Origin: Streptomyces angustmyceticus
GTDB taxonomy: Bacteria > Actinomycetota > Actinomycetes > Streptomycetales > Streptomycetaceae
NCBI RefSeq assembly: GCF_019933235.1
Contig: NZ_CP082945.1
Coordinates: 7,973,501-8,037,500 of the forward strand
DNA length: 64,000 nt
Direction of reading: 5' to 3'
The position numbers were made by a program, and so were the translations under genes. A model generated the notes under the pieces. That model ran no database searches, was not told the DNA's origin, and saw nothing but the letters and a program-made list of their open reading frames with translations. Shown here one piece after another: positions 24,417-33,418 of this stretch. Position 1 is the stretch's first letter, and each line of letters opens with the position of its first letter.

Positions 24417-25778
24417 TCAGCACGTGCCGGCGGGCGTGTCGCCGGTGTACGTGCGGGGCACCCGGGCGCCGATGCGGGTGACGATGTCGTGCGAGATGGT
24501 GTCGGCGGCGCGGGCCCAGTCCTGGGCGCCGGGCTCCCCGCGGTCGCCCGGTCCGAAGAGCACGACCTCGTCCCCGGGGGAGGCGGGGGCGTCACCCAGA
24601 TCGATCACGAACTGGTCCATGCACACGGTGCCCGCCACGGTGTGCCGCCGGCCGGCGACGAGAACCGGTCCGGCCTGCGAGGCATGCCGGGGCACGCCGT
24701 CGGCATAGCCCAGGGGGACCAGACCGAGCGTGGTCTCGCGGGCCGTGCGGTAGCGGTGCCCGTAGGAGACGCCGTGCCCGGCCGGTACCCGCTTGACGGA
24801 GGCGAGCCGGGCGGTGAGCGCCATCGCCGGCCGCAGCCCCAGCTCCGCGGGCCCGGCCCGGTCGGGCACCGGGCTCAGTCCGTAGACGGCGAGCCCGGGA
24901 CGCACCAGGTCGAAGCGGGCCTCCGGCAGGGTCAGGGTGGCGGCCGAGTTGGACAGATGAAGGACCTCGGGGGTGAGCCCGGCCCGCCGGGCGCGTGCGA
25001 CGGCCGAGCGGAAGTGCGCCAACTGCTCCTCGCAGCCGGGGTGTCCGGGCTCGTCGGCCCGCGCGAGGTGCGACCACACCCCGACCACGCGCACCGACCC
25101 GGCCGCTTCGGCGCGCGCCACCGTGTCCAGCAGCGCCGGCCAGTCGCCCGCGCAGGCGCCGCCGCGGCCGAGCCCGGTCTCCACTTCGAGGTGCAGCCGT
25201 GCCGGGCGGCCGGTGGCGTGCGCGGCCCGGACCGCGGCCCGCACCGCCCAGTCGGCACCGGCCGACAGGTCGATCCCGGCGGCCACCGCGGCATGCCAGT
25301 CGTCGCCCGGCGTCAGCAGCCACGCGAGCAGCGGGCCGGGGACCCCGGCGGCGCGCAGGGTCAGCGCCTCCTGCATACCGGCGACGCCGATCCAGGTGGC
25401 GCCGCCGGCGAGCGCGGCGCGCGCCGCCGCGACCATCCCGTGTCCATACCCGTCCGCCTTGACCACGGCCATCACCTCCGCCGGGCCCGCCGCCTCGCAC
25501 AGCCGGCCGACGTTGGCGCGGATCGCCGCGAGGTCGATCCGGGCCCGGGCGTGCGGCGTTCCGGGCCGGTACGGCTCCCCGGTGTGGCGTGCGAGCACGG
25601 GCGATCCGCCGGCCGGGCCCGTCCCCGGGGGCGTGGCGGGGACCGGAGTCCGGCCCGGTTCGGCGCCTGCCGCCGTCCCGCCGGGCGCGGCCGCGGGCCG
25701 TACGTCCGCCACGGCGGTCACCGCCGCCCCTGATCCGGCTCCGGCGCTCTCGGCCTCGCGGGGAATGCCGAATGTCAT
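24417..25778 (-). CDS. alr: Alanine racemase (probable catabolic paralogue)
   Basis: 453 aa, longer than the usual 370-390 because of about 70 Ala/Pro-rich N-terminal residues. The PLP lysine is in MAVVKADGYGHGM. The catalytic tyrosine segment is GVSYGHRYR, and the late TVCMDQFVIDLGD is the conserved dimer-interface strand. It interconverts L- and D-alanine. It lies between an amino-acid permease and a PucR regulator, a context of amino-acid use rather than cell-wall housekeeping, so a DadX-like role is likely; cycloserine tolerance by dosage is another possibility. The ATG at 25778 follows GGAAGGACGG. The N-terminal extension might be an annotation artefact, but the frame shows no better start. 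Confidence 0.88.
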   Translation of the reverse strand: MTFGIPREAESAGAGSGAAVTAVADVRPAAAPGGTAAGAEPGRTPVPATPPGTGPAGGSPVLARHTGEPYRPGTPHARARIDLAAIRANVGRLCEAAGPAEVMAVVKADGYGHGMVAAARAALAGGATWIGVAGMQEALTLRAAGVPGPLLAWLLTPGDDWHAAVAAGIDLSAGADWAVRAAVRAAHATGRPARLHLEVETGLGRGGACAGDWPALLDTVARAEAAGSVRVVGVWSHLARADEPGHPGCEEQLAHFRSAVARARRAGLTPEVLHLSNSAATLTLPEARFDLVRPGLAVYGLSPVPDRAGPAELGLRPAMALTARLASVKRVPAGHGVSYGHRYRTARETTLGLVPLGYADGVPRHASQAGPVLVAGRRHTVAGTVCMDQFVIDLGDAPASPGDEVVLFGPGDRGEPGAQDWARAADTISHDIVTRIGARVPRTYTGDTPAGTC

Positions 25779-25997
25779 GCCACCGTCCTTCCACGGAATC
25801 CATTGCCGCCCGGTGAACGGGCTGCGGGTGGAGCCATGGTTTCGGCGGGAGAACCGGCCGTCATCGTTCGCTCGGCACCGTCTCGGGGCGCCGGGCGGTG
25901 GGCACGGAACAACGGGGCGCGGTGGGGGACGGGGGAGGGGCCCGCGAGCGGAGGCGCGCCGGGGCGGCGGAGATCCGGGACGGCCGACGGGCCGGGG

Positions 25998-27620
25998 TCA
26001 GGCCGCCGGCCCGCCTCCGTGTCCGTCCGCCTCCGGTCCGGCCTCCGTGCCGTATTGGCGGGCGGTGAGCTGGAGCAGCAGTGCGGTACGGACCTCGGGG
26101 TCGTCCAGCGGCAGGGCCACCACGTCCCGGAGGCGGCGCATCCGGTGCCGCAGGGTGTTGGGGTGGATGTGCAGCCGCGCCGCGGCCGCCCGTGGGTCGC
26201 CCATCTCCCGCAGCCAGGCGTGGAGCGTCGGCACACAGCTCGTGCCGTACGCGCGGTCGTGGTCCGCCAGCTGCTGCAGCGGCCCGACAGCGGAGATCCG
26301 GGCCGCCGCGGCGGAGCGTGCGACATGCCGGAGCACGACCGTGGCCCACACCTCGTCGTGGACGGCCTGGGCGCGCGCGATCAGGCCCGTCCGGAGCAGG
26401 TCGAGGGTGTCGTCGGCCTGCTCACGCGAGCGCGCGAGCCCGGGGACCGTCGCCGCGAGCCCGCCGACCGCGACCAGCGGGGCGGGCTTCCCGGTGGCCT
26501 GGCACAAGGTCTCCAGCCAGGCGGACTCCCCGTCGGCCTCCGCGGTGACCCGCTCCGCCGGCACGATCCCGTACACCACCCCGCCGACGATCGCCGCGGG
26601 GGAGCGGAGCCGCGAACCGCGGAACCGGGACATCCGCTCCCATACGGTCAGCCGCTGCCGTTCCGCCTCGCCCTCGTCCTCGCAGCGCACCCCCACGGCG
26701 ATCACCCGCCAGGGGCCGGCCGTCAGGCCCAGGCGCCGCGCCGCGTCCGCCGCACCCTCCTGGCCGTGCAGCACCGTGGCGACCATGTCGGTCAGGACGA
26801 GGCGCTCCACATCCGCGCCGGCCCGTCGGCGCAGCAGATGCAGGGCGGCCACCGCCGCGGCGTCGGCGAAGGCCGCGGCCCGCTCGGCGGCCACCGGCCC
26901 CGGCACGATCGCCCAGATCGAGCCGAGCACATCCCCGCCGGCGTGCACCGGCATCACCAGCCGGGGCTTGGTCCCTTCCACCACGGCGGGAACGTAGATG
27001 GGGCCGGTGTCCTGGGCGATCCGGTGGAAGACGCCGTGCCGTCGGAAGTGGGCGTTCACGTCGTCGGGGACATGCCGTCCCATGATCGTGGCGACCCGCG
27101 CCTCGTCACCGCGCTCCTGCCGGGCGGAGTAGGCAAGGACGCGTGAGCTGCGGTCCTCGATGGTGACCGGTGCGTCGATCACGGCGGCGATCGCATCGGC
27201 CAGCCCGAAGAGATCTCCCGCCTCGGCGCCGACCGCCCGGGTGCCGGAGTCCGCATGGCTCTCGCTGTCGAGCACCGCGCGCAGCAGGGACACCACCTGC
27301 GCCCAGCCCGCCTGCTGCTCGACCTGCACCAGCGGCAGTCCGGCGGCGCTCGCGGCCGTGACCACGGATTCGTCGACCGCCGCCGGTGCCTTGAGCAGCA
27401 GGGCCCCGGCAGACCGCTCGGCGCACGCCGACAGCAGCCGCAGGGCCTGCGCGCGGTCCGTGAGGTTCACCCCGAGGACGAGGTCGCCGGGCCGCAGATC
27501 GAAACCGCCGTCGGGTTCCGCGATCACCACGTCGCCCACCGGCACCGCCGTGCCCCGAGGCGCGCACACCCCCGACAGCACCGCGGGACCGACGGAGCCG
27601 AGAAGCCGCTGCAGACTCAT
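25998..27620 (-). CDS. PucR/CdaR family transcriptional regulator
   Basis: 540 aa. The N-terminal PucR domain runs about 1-125 (LRPGDLVLGVNL, GALLLKAPAAVD). A GGDEF-like/CdaR central region covers about 290-420. The C-terminal HTH_30 is LHAWLREMGDPRAAAARLHIHPNTLRHRMRRLRDV, the signature DNA-binding end of PucR proteins. Such regulators often control purine or amino-acid catabolism in response to a metabolite. It is 220 bp upstream of alr on the same strand and probably regulates alr and the permease. The start is set at ATG 27620, with a GTG directly before it as an alternative. Confidence 0.87.
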   Translation of the reverse strand: MSLQRLLGSVGPAVLSGVCAPRGTAVPVGDVVIAEPDGGFDLRPGDLVLGVNLTDRAQALRLLSACAERSAGALLLKAPAAVDESVVTAASAAGLPLVQVEQQAGWAQVVSLLRAVLDSESHADSGTRAVGAEAGDLFGLADAIAAVIDAPVTIEDRSSRVLAYSARQERGDEARVATIMGRHVPDDVNAHFRRHGVFHRIAQDTGPIYVPAVVEGTKPRLVMPVHAGGDVLGSIWAIVPGPVAAERAAAFADAAAVAALHLLRRRAGADVERLVLTDMVATVLHGQEGAADAARRLGLTAGPWRVIAVGVRCEDEGEAERQRLTVWERMSRFRGSRLRSPAAIVGGVVYGIVPAERVTAEADGESAWLETLCQATGKPAPLVAVGGLAATVPGLARSREQADDTLDLLRTGLIARAQAVHDEVWATVVLRHVARSAAAARISAVGPLQQLADHDRAYGTSCVPTLHAWLREMGDPRAAAARLHIHPNTLRHRMRRLRDVVALPLDDPEVRTALLLQLTARQYGTEAGPEADGHGGGPAA

Positions 27621-27889
27621 CACCGGTCATCACCCGCTCACCGTTCCGCCCACCATCCTGCACCACGGAATGCGCACCTCCGCACGCAGCCCTTGCCGAC
27701 GGCCCCGCGCACGGGCCCACCCGCCCCGGAACCGGTGCGGCGACCGGCCCCGCACCGCGGCACCCGCGGTTTCCGCACGAAGACCGATGGTCATGAACGT
27801 GCCGGGAATTGAACAACGGCGGCGGCCGCTGCGTATCCCTCCACATCCGCGCCCCGTGGGGCACCGGTCCACGACGTGAGGAGGGCACC

Positions 27890-28228
27890 ATGACTGACCC
27901 TGGTATCCCGCAGCTCCAGGCCCTGCCGGAGGGAGACGCCGAAGTATCCCTGGTGATTCGTCTGCAGTGGGAGGACGTTGCCGCGCTCGGTCAGGACGCC
28001 GCCCGGCTGGCTGCGCGCTGGAAGCGCCCGGTGACCCTGGACGAGGCCGCCAGCCAGCGGCTGCGCATCCGCCCGCCCGCCACGCATGCCAAGACGGTGG
28101 CCCAGGAGCGGGCGCAGCCCGCCGTGACCTCCACGACGGTCTCGCCCCTGCCCGCCCGTTCCCCGCAGGAGCAGGCCCGTCAAGCGATAGAGAAGATCAA
28201 CGGCGTCGCCGCCCATGAGACGGCGTAG
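27890..28228 (+). CDS. Small hypothetical protein (112 aa)
   Basis: Soluble, charged protein without a signal peptide. Residues 10-55 are helical and acidic/basic (GDAEVSLVIRLQWEDVAALGQDAARLAARWKRP), the middle is Ala/Gln-rich and the end EQARQAIEKINGV. No family recognised. The ATG at 27890 follows GAGGAGGG at good distance. It is transcribed alone, divergently from the PucR gene, and ends before a very strong hairpin (28279-28321). Confidence 0.68.
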   Translation: MTDPGIPQLQALPEGDAEVSLVIRLQWEDVAALGQDAARLAARWKRPVTLDEAASQRLRIRPPATHAKTVAQERAQPAVTSTTVSPLPARSPQEQARQAIEKINGVAAHETA

Positions 28229-28278
28229 CGCCCCGCCGCACTGAGGAGAGCGGCGAAGAGCGGAGTCCTGGTCCCCTG

Positions 28279-28321
28279 GGGCAGGGGGTGCGGCAGTCCT
28301 GAACCGCCGCACCCCCTGCCC
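28279..28321. terminator. Strong hairpin, 16-bp perfect stem
   Basis: GGGCAGGGGGTGCGGC (28279-28294) pairs with its exact reverse complement at 28306-28321, 11-base loop. It follows the 112-aa gene by 50 bp and is oriented to end its transcript before cydA. Confidence 0.75.
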
Positions 28322-28736
28322 TTCGGTATGTCCATGCCCTCCGTACGTCCACGGCGCGGGGCGGTAGCCGGCGCCCCGCCCGCCGTCCCGCGCAGGGAGG
28401 CCCGCCAGGCGCCGCCGGGACGCGGCCTGCGCCGACCGAGGGAAGATCATCGGCCCATACGGCGCAACGCGGGCCCGCCGTGCGTGCTGCCCGCACCCGC
28501 CGGTGCTTTGGTGACGAGCCGGGCGCGACCGGCGCGGTCCCGCGGGGCAGGACCGGGCGGGGCGGGACCGAGCACCGAGGAGGCGGGCCAGCGTGGACTC
28601 CACCGTCGGTGCGGCACGCGAGCCGGGGCCGGTACGGGGTGTGGGGCCCGGCGGACCGGGCCGGTGGCGGGGCCCGCCCGCCGGCGGCACCGAGGCGGCC
28701 CTCCCCTGAACGTCCCGAGCAGCAAAGGCACGGCGC
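28322..28736. other. Intergenic region before cydAB
   Basis: This 415-bp region should hold the cydA promoter. No gene is supported; the long open frame that covers it is the out-of-frame extension of cydB. No Rex-type TGTGAAC...GTTCACA site, known to control cyd genes in Streptomyces, was noticed by eye. Confidence 0.5.
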
Positions 28737-30221
28737 ATGCACACCACGGTCACCCTGCTGGCGGACGCTCCGGCCCAACTGCTCCCCGCCAGGCAGCTGA
28801 TGGCGTTCACCCTGGCGTCCCACATCATCCTGGTACCGCTCGGCGTGGCGCTGCCGCTGATCACCCTGGTGATGCACTACCGAGGACTGCGCCGCAACGA
28901 CCCCGTGGCCCTGCTCCTCGCCCGGCGCTGGTCGGCGGTCATGGCCGTACAGTTCGCGGTCGGCGTCGTCACCGGCACCGTGCTGTCCTTCGAGTTCGGG
29001 CTGCTCTGGCCGGGCATGATGGGCACCTGGGGCGGTGTCTTCGGCATCGGATTCGGCGTCGAGGCCTGGGCGTTCTTCCTCGAAGCGGTGCTCATCGCCA
29101 TCTACCTCTACGGCTGGCGCAGGCTGAAACCCGGCACCCACTTCCTGCTCGGCCTGCCCCTCCCGGCCGCCGCCCTGCTCGGCGCGTTCGGCATCCTGGC
29201 GGCCAACTCGTGGATGAACACGCCCCAGGGATTCACCCTCGATGCCGCCGGCAGGCCCGTGGACGTCCACATCCGGTCGGCGATCTTCACCCCCATGTTC
29301 GGCCCCGAGTACTGGCACTTCGTCGTGGCGATGCTGGTCACCGCCGGGTACGTCGTCGCCGGCGTCTACGCCACCGGCTGGCTGCGCGGCCGGCGGGACC
29401 GCTACCACCGGCTCGGCTTCACCGTGCCCTTCACCCTCGCCGCGGTGTTCACGCCGGTGCAGATGCTGCTCGGGGACTCCATCGCCCGCTCGGTCTTCCA
29501 CAAGCAGCCGGTGAAGTTCGCCGCGACCGAGATGGTCTGGCGGACCGACACCCACGTACCGGAGTACCTCTTCGGCCGGCTGCACCCCGACGGACACATC
29601 TCCGGCGGTATCAAGATCCCCCAACTCGACTCCGTACTGGCCGGGTTCCGGCCCGGGACCAAGGTGACCGGGCTGACCTCGGTCCCGGCGAGCGACCGGC
29701 CGACGCCGGCCCAGGCCACCATCGCCCACTGGGCCTTCGACCTCATGGTCGTGATCGGCTCGCTGCTGCTCCTCCTCGCCCTCTGGTACGGCTGGTGCCG
29801 GCTGCGGCACCGCCGGCTGCCCGGCTCACCGTGGTTCTTCCGCGGCGCGGCCTGCGCGGGCGTCGCGTCCGTCGTCGCCGTCGAATGCGGCTGGGTCACC
29901 GCCGAAGTGGGCCGCCAGCCCTGGATCGTCTACCAGCACATGCGGATCAGCGAGGCGGTGACGGCGACCCGGTCCACCAGTCTGTGGATCATGCTCGGCC
30001 TGGTGATGGTGGTGTACGTGTTCATCTTCGGCTCGCTGCTCGCCGTCCTGCTCAAGATGCGTACCGGCTGGCGGCTCGCGGACGCGGAGCCCGCGGCGGG
30101 GGAGCGGCACGAAGGGCCGGAGACCGACACCCCCTACGGGCCGCGCTCCCCGGTGCCGGCCGGCGACCCACCGTCGTCCGGCGGGCCCGGGACGCCCCCG
30201 GCCGAGGGCGGCCGGCCGTGA
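28737..30221 (+). CDS. cydA: Cytochrome bd ubiquinol oxidase subunit I
   Basis: 494 aa with nine or so membrane segments. The invariant CydA signature AEVGRQPWIVYQHMR (normally GRQPW) is present near residue 390, together with FEFGLLWPGMMGTWGGVFG and the His-bearing first helix LASHIILVPLGVALPL that provides a haem ligand in this family. It binds haems b558, b595 and d, oxidises (mena)quinol and reduces oxygen with high affinity. Its stop overlaps the cydB start by one base. No cydCD assembly genes are in the window, so they must lie elsewhere. Confidence 0.95.
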   Translation: MHTTVTLLADAPAQLLPARQLMAFTLASHIILVPLGVALPLITLVMHYRGLRRNDPVALLLARRWSAVMAVQFAVGVVTGTVLSFEFGLLWPGMMGTWGGVFGIGFGVEAWAFFLEAVLIAIYLYGWRRLKPGTHFLLGLPLPAAALLGAFGILAANSWMNTPQGFTLDAAGRPVDVHIRSAIFTPMFGPEYWHFVVAMLVTAGYVVAGVYATGWLRGRRDRYHRLGFTVPFTLAAVFTPVQMLLGDSIARSVFHKQPVKFAATEMVWRTDTHVPEYLFGRLHPDGHISGGIKIPQLDSVLAGFRPGTKVTGLTSVPASDRPTPAQATIAHWAFDLMVVIGSLLLLLALWYGWCRLRHRRLPGSPWFFRGAACAGVASVVAVECGWVTAEVGRQPWIVYQHMRISEAVTATRSTSLWIMLGLVMVVYVFIFGSLLAVLLKMRTGWRLADAEPAAGERHEGPETDTPYGPRSPVPAGDPPSSGGPGTPPAEGGRP

Positions 30222-31351
30222 TGGCCGCCGTCATCGCCGTGGTGCTGCTGCTCGGCGTGGCCGCCTACGCCTGCGCCGGCGGCACCGACTACGGCGCCGG
30301 ATTCTGGGACCTGACCGCCGGCGGCGCGGAGCGCGGCAGGCGGCCCCGGTGGCTCATCGACCATGCCATGGCCCCCGTGTGGGAGGTCAACAACGTCTGG
30401 CTGGTCTTCGTCCTCGTCATCATGTGGACCGGGTTCCCGGTCCTCTTCCAGACCGTGTTCTCCGCGATGTGGCTCCCCCTGGCCCTGGCCGTCGTCGGCC
30501 TCGTCCTGCGCGGCGCCGGCTTCGCCCTGCGCAAGCCCCTCCGCCGGATCGCGGGGCGACGCCTCTACGGCGCCGTCTTCGCGCTCTCCTCGCTGCTCAC
30601 CCCGTTCTTCCTCGGCGCGGCCGTCGGCGGCATCGCCTCGGGGCGCGCGGTACCGGGCACGGAAGCGTCGGCGCACGCCTGGGCCAACCCGACCTCCGTC
30701 CTCTTCGGCCTGATCGCCATCGTGGCGACGGCCTTCCTCGGCGCCGTGTTCCTGACCGCCGACGCCGCCCGCTTCGGCGCACCCGACCTCGTCGGCTACT
30801 TCCGGCGGCGGGCGCTGCTCAGCGTCGTCGCGCTCGCCGTACTCGCCGCGATCATGCTGACCGTCACCCGGAGCGATGCCCCGCACGTCTGGCACGGCCT
30901 CACCCACGGCGTCGGCCTCGGCCTCGTCGTCCTGGCCGGTGTCTGTTCCCTCGCCACCGGGTGGCTGCTGCTGCGCCGGTCCGGCGCCTGGTCCCGGCTC
31001 ACCGCCGTCGGCGTTGTCGCGGCCGCCGTCCTGGCCTGGGGCGCGGCCCAGCGCCCCTATCTCATCCCCACCTCGCTCACCGTGGCCGAGGGCGCCGGTG
31101 CCCCCAGCAGCCTGCGATGGGTCGGCCTGGTCACCCTCGTGGCCGTGGTGGTCGTCTGCCCGGCCGTGGCCTTCCTGTACTGGCTGGACACCCACGGCGA
31201 GCTGGAACCGCTCTCCGGCGCCGACCTGCAGGAGGCCGACGGGAAAGTGACGGACCTGCGGACCCCGGACCTGCGGAACCCCGGACCGAAGGAGACCGAG
31301 GGGCAACGGACCGAGCCGGGCCGCGGCGAACCGGAGAACCCGGCTCCCTGA
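30221..31351 (+). CDS. cydB: Cytochrome bd ubiquinol oxidase subunit II
   Basis: 376 aa. The start MAAVIAVVLLLGVAAYACAGGTDYGAGFWDL is the classic CydB first helix with the GTDYGAGFWDL motif. WEVNNVWLVFVLVIMWTGFP follows, and there are eight membrane helices in total. It forms the heterodimer with CydA, whose stop it overlaps (TGATG-type junction). An in-frame GTG directly before the ATG is an alternative start. About 45 charged hydrophilic residues are appended at the C-terminus. Confidence 0.94.
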   Translation: MAAVIAVVLLLGVAAYACAGGTDYGAGFWDLTAGGAERGRRPRWLIDHAMAPVWEVNNVWLVFVLVIMWTGFPVLFQTVFSAMWLPLALAVVGLVLRGAGFALRKPLRRIAGRRLYGAVFALSSLLTPFFLGAAVGGIASGRAVPGTEASAHAWANPTSVLFGLIAIVATAFLGAVFLTADAARFGAPDLVGYFRRRALLSVVALAVLAAIMLTVTRSDAPHVWHGLTHGVGLGLVVLAGVCSLATGWLLLRRSGAWSRLTAVGVVAAAVLAWGAAQRPYLIPTSLTVAEGAGAPSSLRWVGLVTLVAVVVVCPAVAFLYWLDTHGELEPLSGADLQEADGKVTDLRTPDLRNPGPKETEGQRTEPGRGEPENPAP

Positions 31352-31396
31352 CCGACCGTCTCTCCAACGGGCCGGCCGCCTCCCCCAAGGCAGCGG

Positions 31397-32254
31397 TCAG
31401 CAGCGCTGGGCCACATGCCCCTCGGTGCCGGCGGCCCGCACCTCGCGGTCCCGCAGCGAGATCGAGAGGGACCTGCCCCAGGCGCGGCAGGCGGCGGTGA
31501 AGTCCTTCTTCTCGTATTCGATGACGAAGACCTTGTCGGCGTAGGCCGCCGCGAAGCCGGTGCACTCGTGGTAGCGGGCGCACTCCTCGACGACGGCGAA
31601 GTCGAAGCCGATGCGGCGGCGTTGCGGCAGCAGGTCGGTGGTGTTCTTCTGCGCGACGGCCAGTCGGCGCTGGTGGGCGCGCTGGGCCAGGAGCCGGGCG
31701 AAGGCCGCGGCGTGCCGGGCGGTGAGCCTGCCGCCCGACCGCTCGTAGGAGTCGAGGTTGTCGGGTTCCACGGCCTGAAAACCGGCCGTGGCGCAGCCGT
31801 CGATCCAGGGGCCGACGATGGTCATGAGCGCCCGCCGTTTGGCGGCGGTGGAGATGTCGAGGAGGGGCTCGTCCCAGTCCTCGTCGACGACGGGCTTTCC
31901 GCGCTCGTCCCGCAACAGCAGCTCCGGGTGGCGGCGCTTCCAGAGGCCGCCCGCGTCGGGCTGTGCCTGGAAGGCGTTGACGTAGCAGATGTTGTAGAGA
32001 CCGGGGGCGGGCCTGGCCGTGCGGTCGCGGGAGACGGCCCGGACTCCGGAGGGCGGGGGATGGGCGCCGCCGAGCTGGTAGTCGAAGGCGGCGTTCGCGG
32101 CCGGTGGCCGTACGGCGGTCGGGGCGGCCGCCGTGCCCGACGGCGCCGGTGTCCCGGAGCCGGCAAAGTGCGGGGCGCGGTCGGCGGAGCACGCCGTGCT
32201 GAGCGCCATGACCAGGACGAAGGCGCCGACGGCGAAGGGGCGTGAAGAGTGCAC
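31397..32254 (-). CDS. GH114-type lipoprotein (endo-alpha-1,4-polygalactosaminidase-like)
   Basis: 285 aa, GTG start. A signal peptide ends in a lipobox-like STAC (Cys22). The catalytic domain begins AAFDYQLGGAHPPPSGV, with later FQAVEPDNLDSYERSGG, LAVAQKNTTDLLP and FAVVEECARYHEC, which matches the GH114 TIM barrel remembered from Streptomyces and fungi; EPDNLDS and VVEE carry the likely acidic catalytic pair. Known members cleave alpha-1,4-linked galactosaminogalactan, a fungal biofilm polymer. As an anchored lipoprotein it would act at the cell surface. It converges on cydB with no clear hairpin between. Confidence 0.82.
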   Translation of the reverse strand: MHSSRPFAVGAFVLVMALSTACSADRAPHFAGSGTPAPSGTAAAPTAVRPPAANAAFDYQLGGAHPPPSGVRAVSRDRTARPAPGLYNICYVNAFQAQPDAGGLWKRRHPELLLRDERGKPVVDEDWDEPLLDISTAAKRRALMTIVGPWIDGCATAGFQAVEPDNLDSYERSGGRLTARHAAAFARLLAQRAHQRRLAVAQKNTTDLLPQRRRIGFDFAVVEECARYHECTGFAAAYADKVFVIEYEKKDFTAACRAWGRSLSISLRDREVRAAGTEGHVAQRC

Positions 32255-32408
32255 GGGCGGAGCTTACGGGCGGCGGCGCGCATGGCTCCCGGTGACGGCG
32301 TCCCTGGGGACAGTTCACACCGGGCGGGCGGCGAACTCCCGGGCGCGGGCGTGCGGCGCGGGCAGTTGGGTGCACTGCGCGCACCTCGGCGCCGCCGCGC
32401 GCAGAAGA

Positions 32409-32444
32409 GTGCCTCCCGGCTCGTGGCACTGAGCAGGGAGGCAC
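32409..32444. repeat. Inverted repeat GTGCCTCCC...GGGAGGCAC
   Basis: Perfect 9-bp arms at 32409-32417 and 32436-32444 with an 18-base loop. It lies upstream of the GH114 gene and downstream of the 32531 gene. It could be a distal terminator or an operator for the GH114 lipoprotein. Confidence 0.4.
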
Positions 32445-32447
32445 CGT

Positions 32448-32516
32448 GGCCGACGGTGGCGGTCGTCCGTCCCGTGCCCGAAGACACGGGGCGGCCCCCT
32501 GGTGCCACCGTCGGCC
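32448..32516. terminator. Nested stem-loop downstream of secreted protein gene
   Basis: The outer stem GGCCGACGGTGGC (32448-32460) pairs perfectly with 32504-32516, and an inner stem CCCGTG/CACGGG pairs within it. It starts 15 bp beyond the stop of the minus-strand gene at 32531 and is probably its terminator. Confidence 0.6.
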
Positions 32517-32530
32517 CTGTCGTGGTCGGC

Positions 32531-33205
32531 TCAGCGCTTGACCACGAACGCCTGGCCCTTCTTGGCGTCGGCGGAGCAGGACGCCTTCTCCGACGCGGTC
32601 ATCTTGCGCGTCTTGACGGTCACGGCGTTGTTCTGCCCGTCCGTTCCGTTGGGCGCGGGCCCGGTGACGGTGTCCGGCACGAACCAGAAGTAGTGGCCCC
32701 ACTTCTGGTTGTCGTAGTGCGTCTGCCAGGTGCCGGTGACGGTCTGCATGACCTGGGCACGGGAGATCCAGCCCACCTCGCCGGGCTTCACCGTCATGTT
32801 CATGGAGCTGTTCTCGGTGTGCGAGCTCGACCAGGTGTGGCTGTAGGTCGCGGTCACGCTCAGGTCGATGATCCCGGCGATGTTCCCGCCCGCGGTGACG
32901 GAGACGCCGGCGGAGTCGGTGGAGCCCACCGTGTCCGACCAGCCCATCGACTGCGTGGCGTCCGACGTGCTGCAGTTGTAGAGGGAGTTGGAGACCTGGC
33001 GGAAGTCCCCGAGGTACGCCTTGCCGAGGGCCGGCTCGTTGAAGCTGCACTTCCCCTCACCGGAAGCGCAGTCGGCTATGAGCTGGTCCCGGGTGGGCTG
33101 GTCGTCCGCCGCGGCCGGTGCGGCCATCGCTCCGACCAGGCCCAGTGACACCGCGGACAGCGCCAGCAGCCGGCGTCCGTGGCGGATGGTTCTGCTCTTC
33201 GTCAT
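32531..33205 (-). CDS. Secreted protein with beta-rich, possibly aerolysin-like core
   Basis: 224 aa with a clear Sec signal (about 1-33, cut near AAPAAA). The mature region has two N-terminal cysteines (ADCASGEGKCSF) and a further pair. Residues about 85-165 alternate small polar residues in the way of amphipathic strands (SDTVGSTDSAGVSVTAGG, DLSVTATYSHTWSSSHTENS, SMNMTVKPGEVGWISRAQVMQTVTGTW). This pattern resembles the pore-forming stem of aerolysin/ETX-MTX2 proteins, but that is an inference from strand pattern only. A structural, non-toxic role is equally possible. It is 213 bp downstream of the TetR gene on the same strand. Confidence 0.75.
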   Translation of the reverse strand: MTKSRTIRHGRRLLALSAVSLGLVGAMAAPAAADDQPTRDQLIADCASGEGKCSFNEPALGKAYLGDFRQVSNSLYNCSTSDATQSMGWSDTVGSTDSAGVSVTAGGNIAGIIDLSVTATYSHTWSSSHTENSSMNMTVKPGEVGWISRAQVMQTVTGTWQTHYDNQKWGHYFWFVPDTVTGPAPNGTDGQNNAVTVKTRKMTASEKASCSADAKKGQAFVVKR

Positions 33206-33299
33206 CGTGCTTGTTGCCTCTCGCCCAGCTTTGTGGAAGCGACGAGTCCGTGTGAGGGGTTCGTCGCTGTTGCGTATGAGGCTGGTATGAAAACTGTGC

Positions 33300-33332
33300 C
33301 AACTACACCAAGGATTGGCAAAGTTGTAGTTG
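33300..33332. promoter_or_regulatory. Inverted repeat CAACTACA-17-TGTAGTTG
   Basis: Perfect 8-bp arms at 33300-33307 and 33325-33332 lie 95 bp upstream of the secreted-protein start, in a locally AT-rich stretch. It may be an operator for that gene or a weak terminator for the TetR gene. Confidence 0.45.
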
Positions 33333-33418
33333 ATAGTGGAACAGCCCCTTTACAGGGAGCCGAAACGGAGGCAGAATCAGTTTCTTTTTGTTACTCCGGC
33401 GGCCAGGCGCGCCGGGCT

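Noticed and set aside
28322..28736. Rex-regulated cyd promoter
   Set aside because: No TGTGAAC...GTTCACA sequence was found by eye, so this regulation is not claimed.
28328..30220. Long frame running in front of cydB (starting 28328)
   Set aside because: It overlaps cydA in another frame and has shadow composition; the real cydB starts at 30221.
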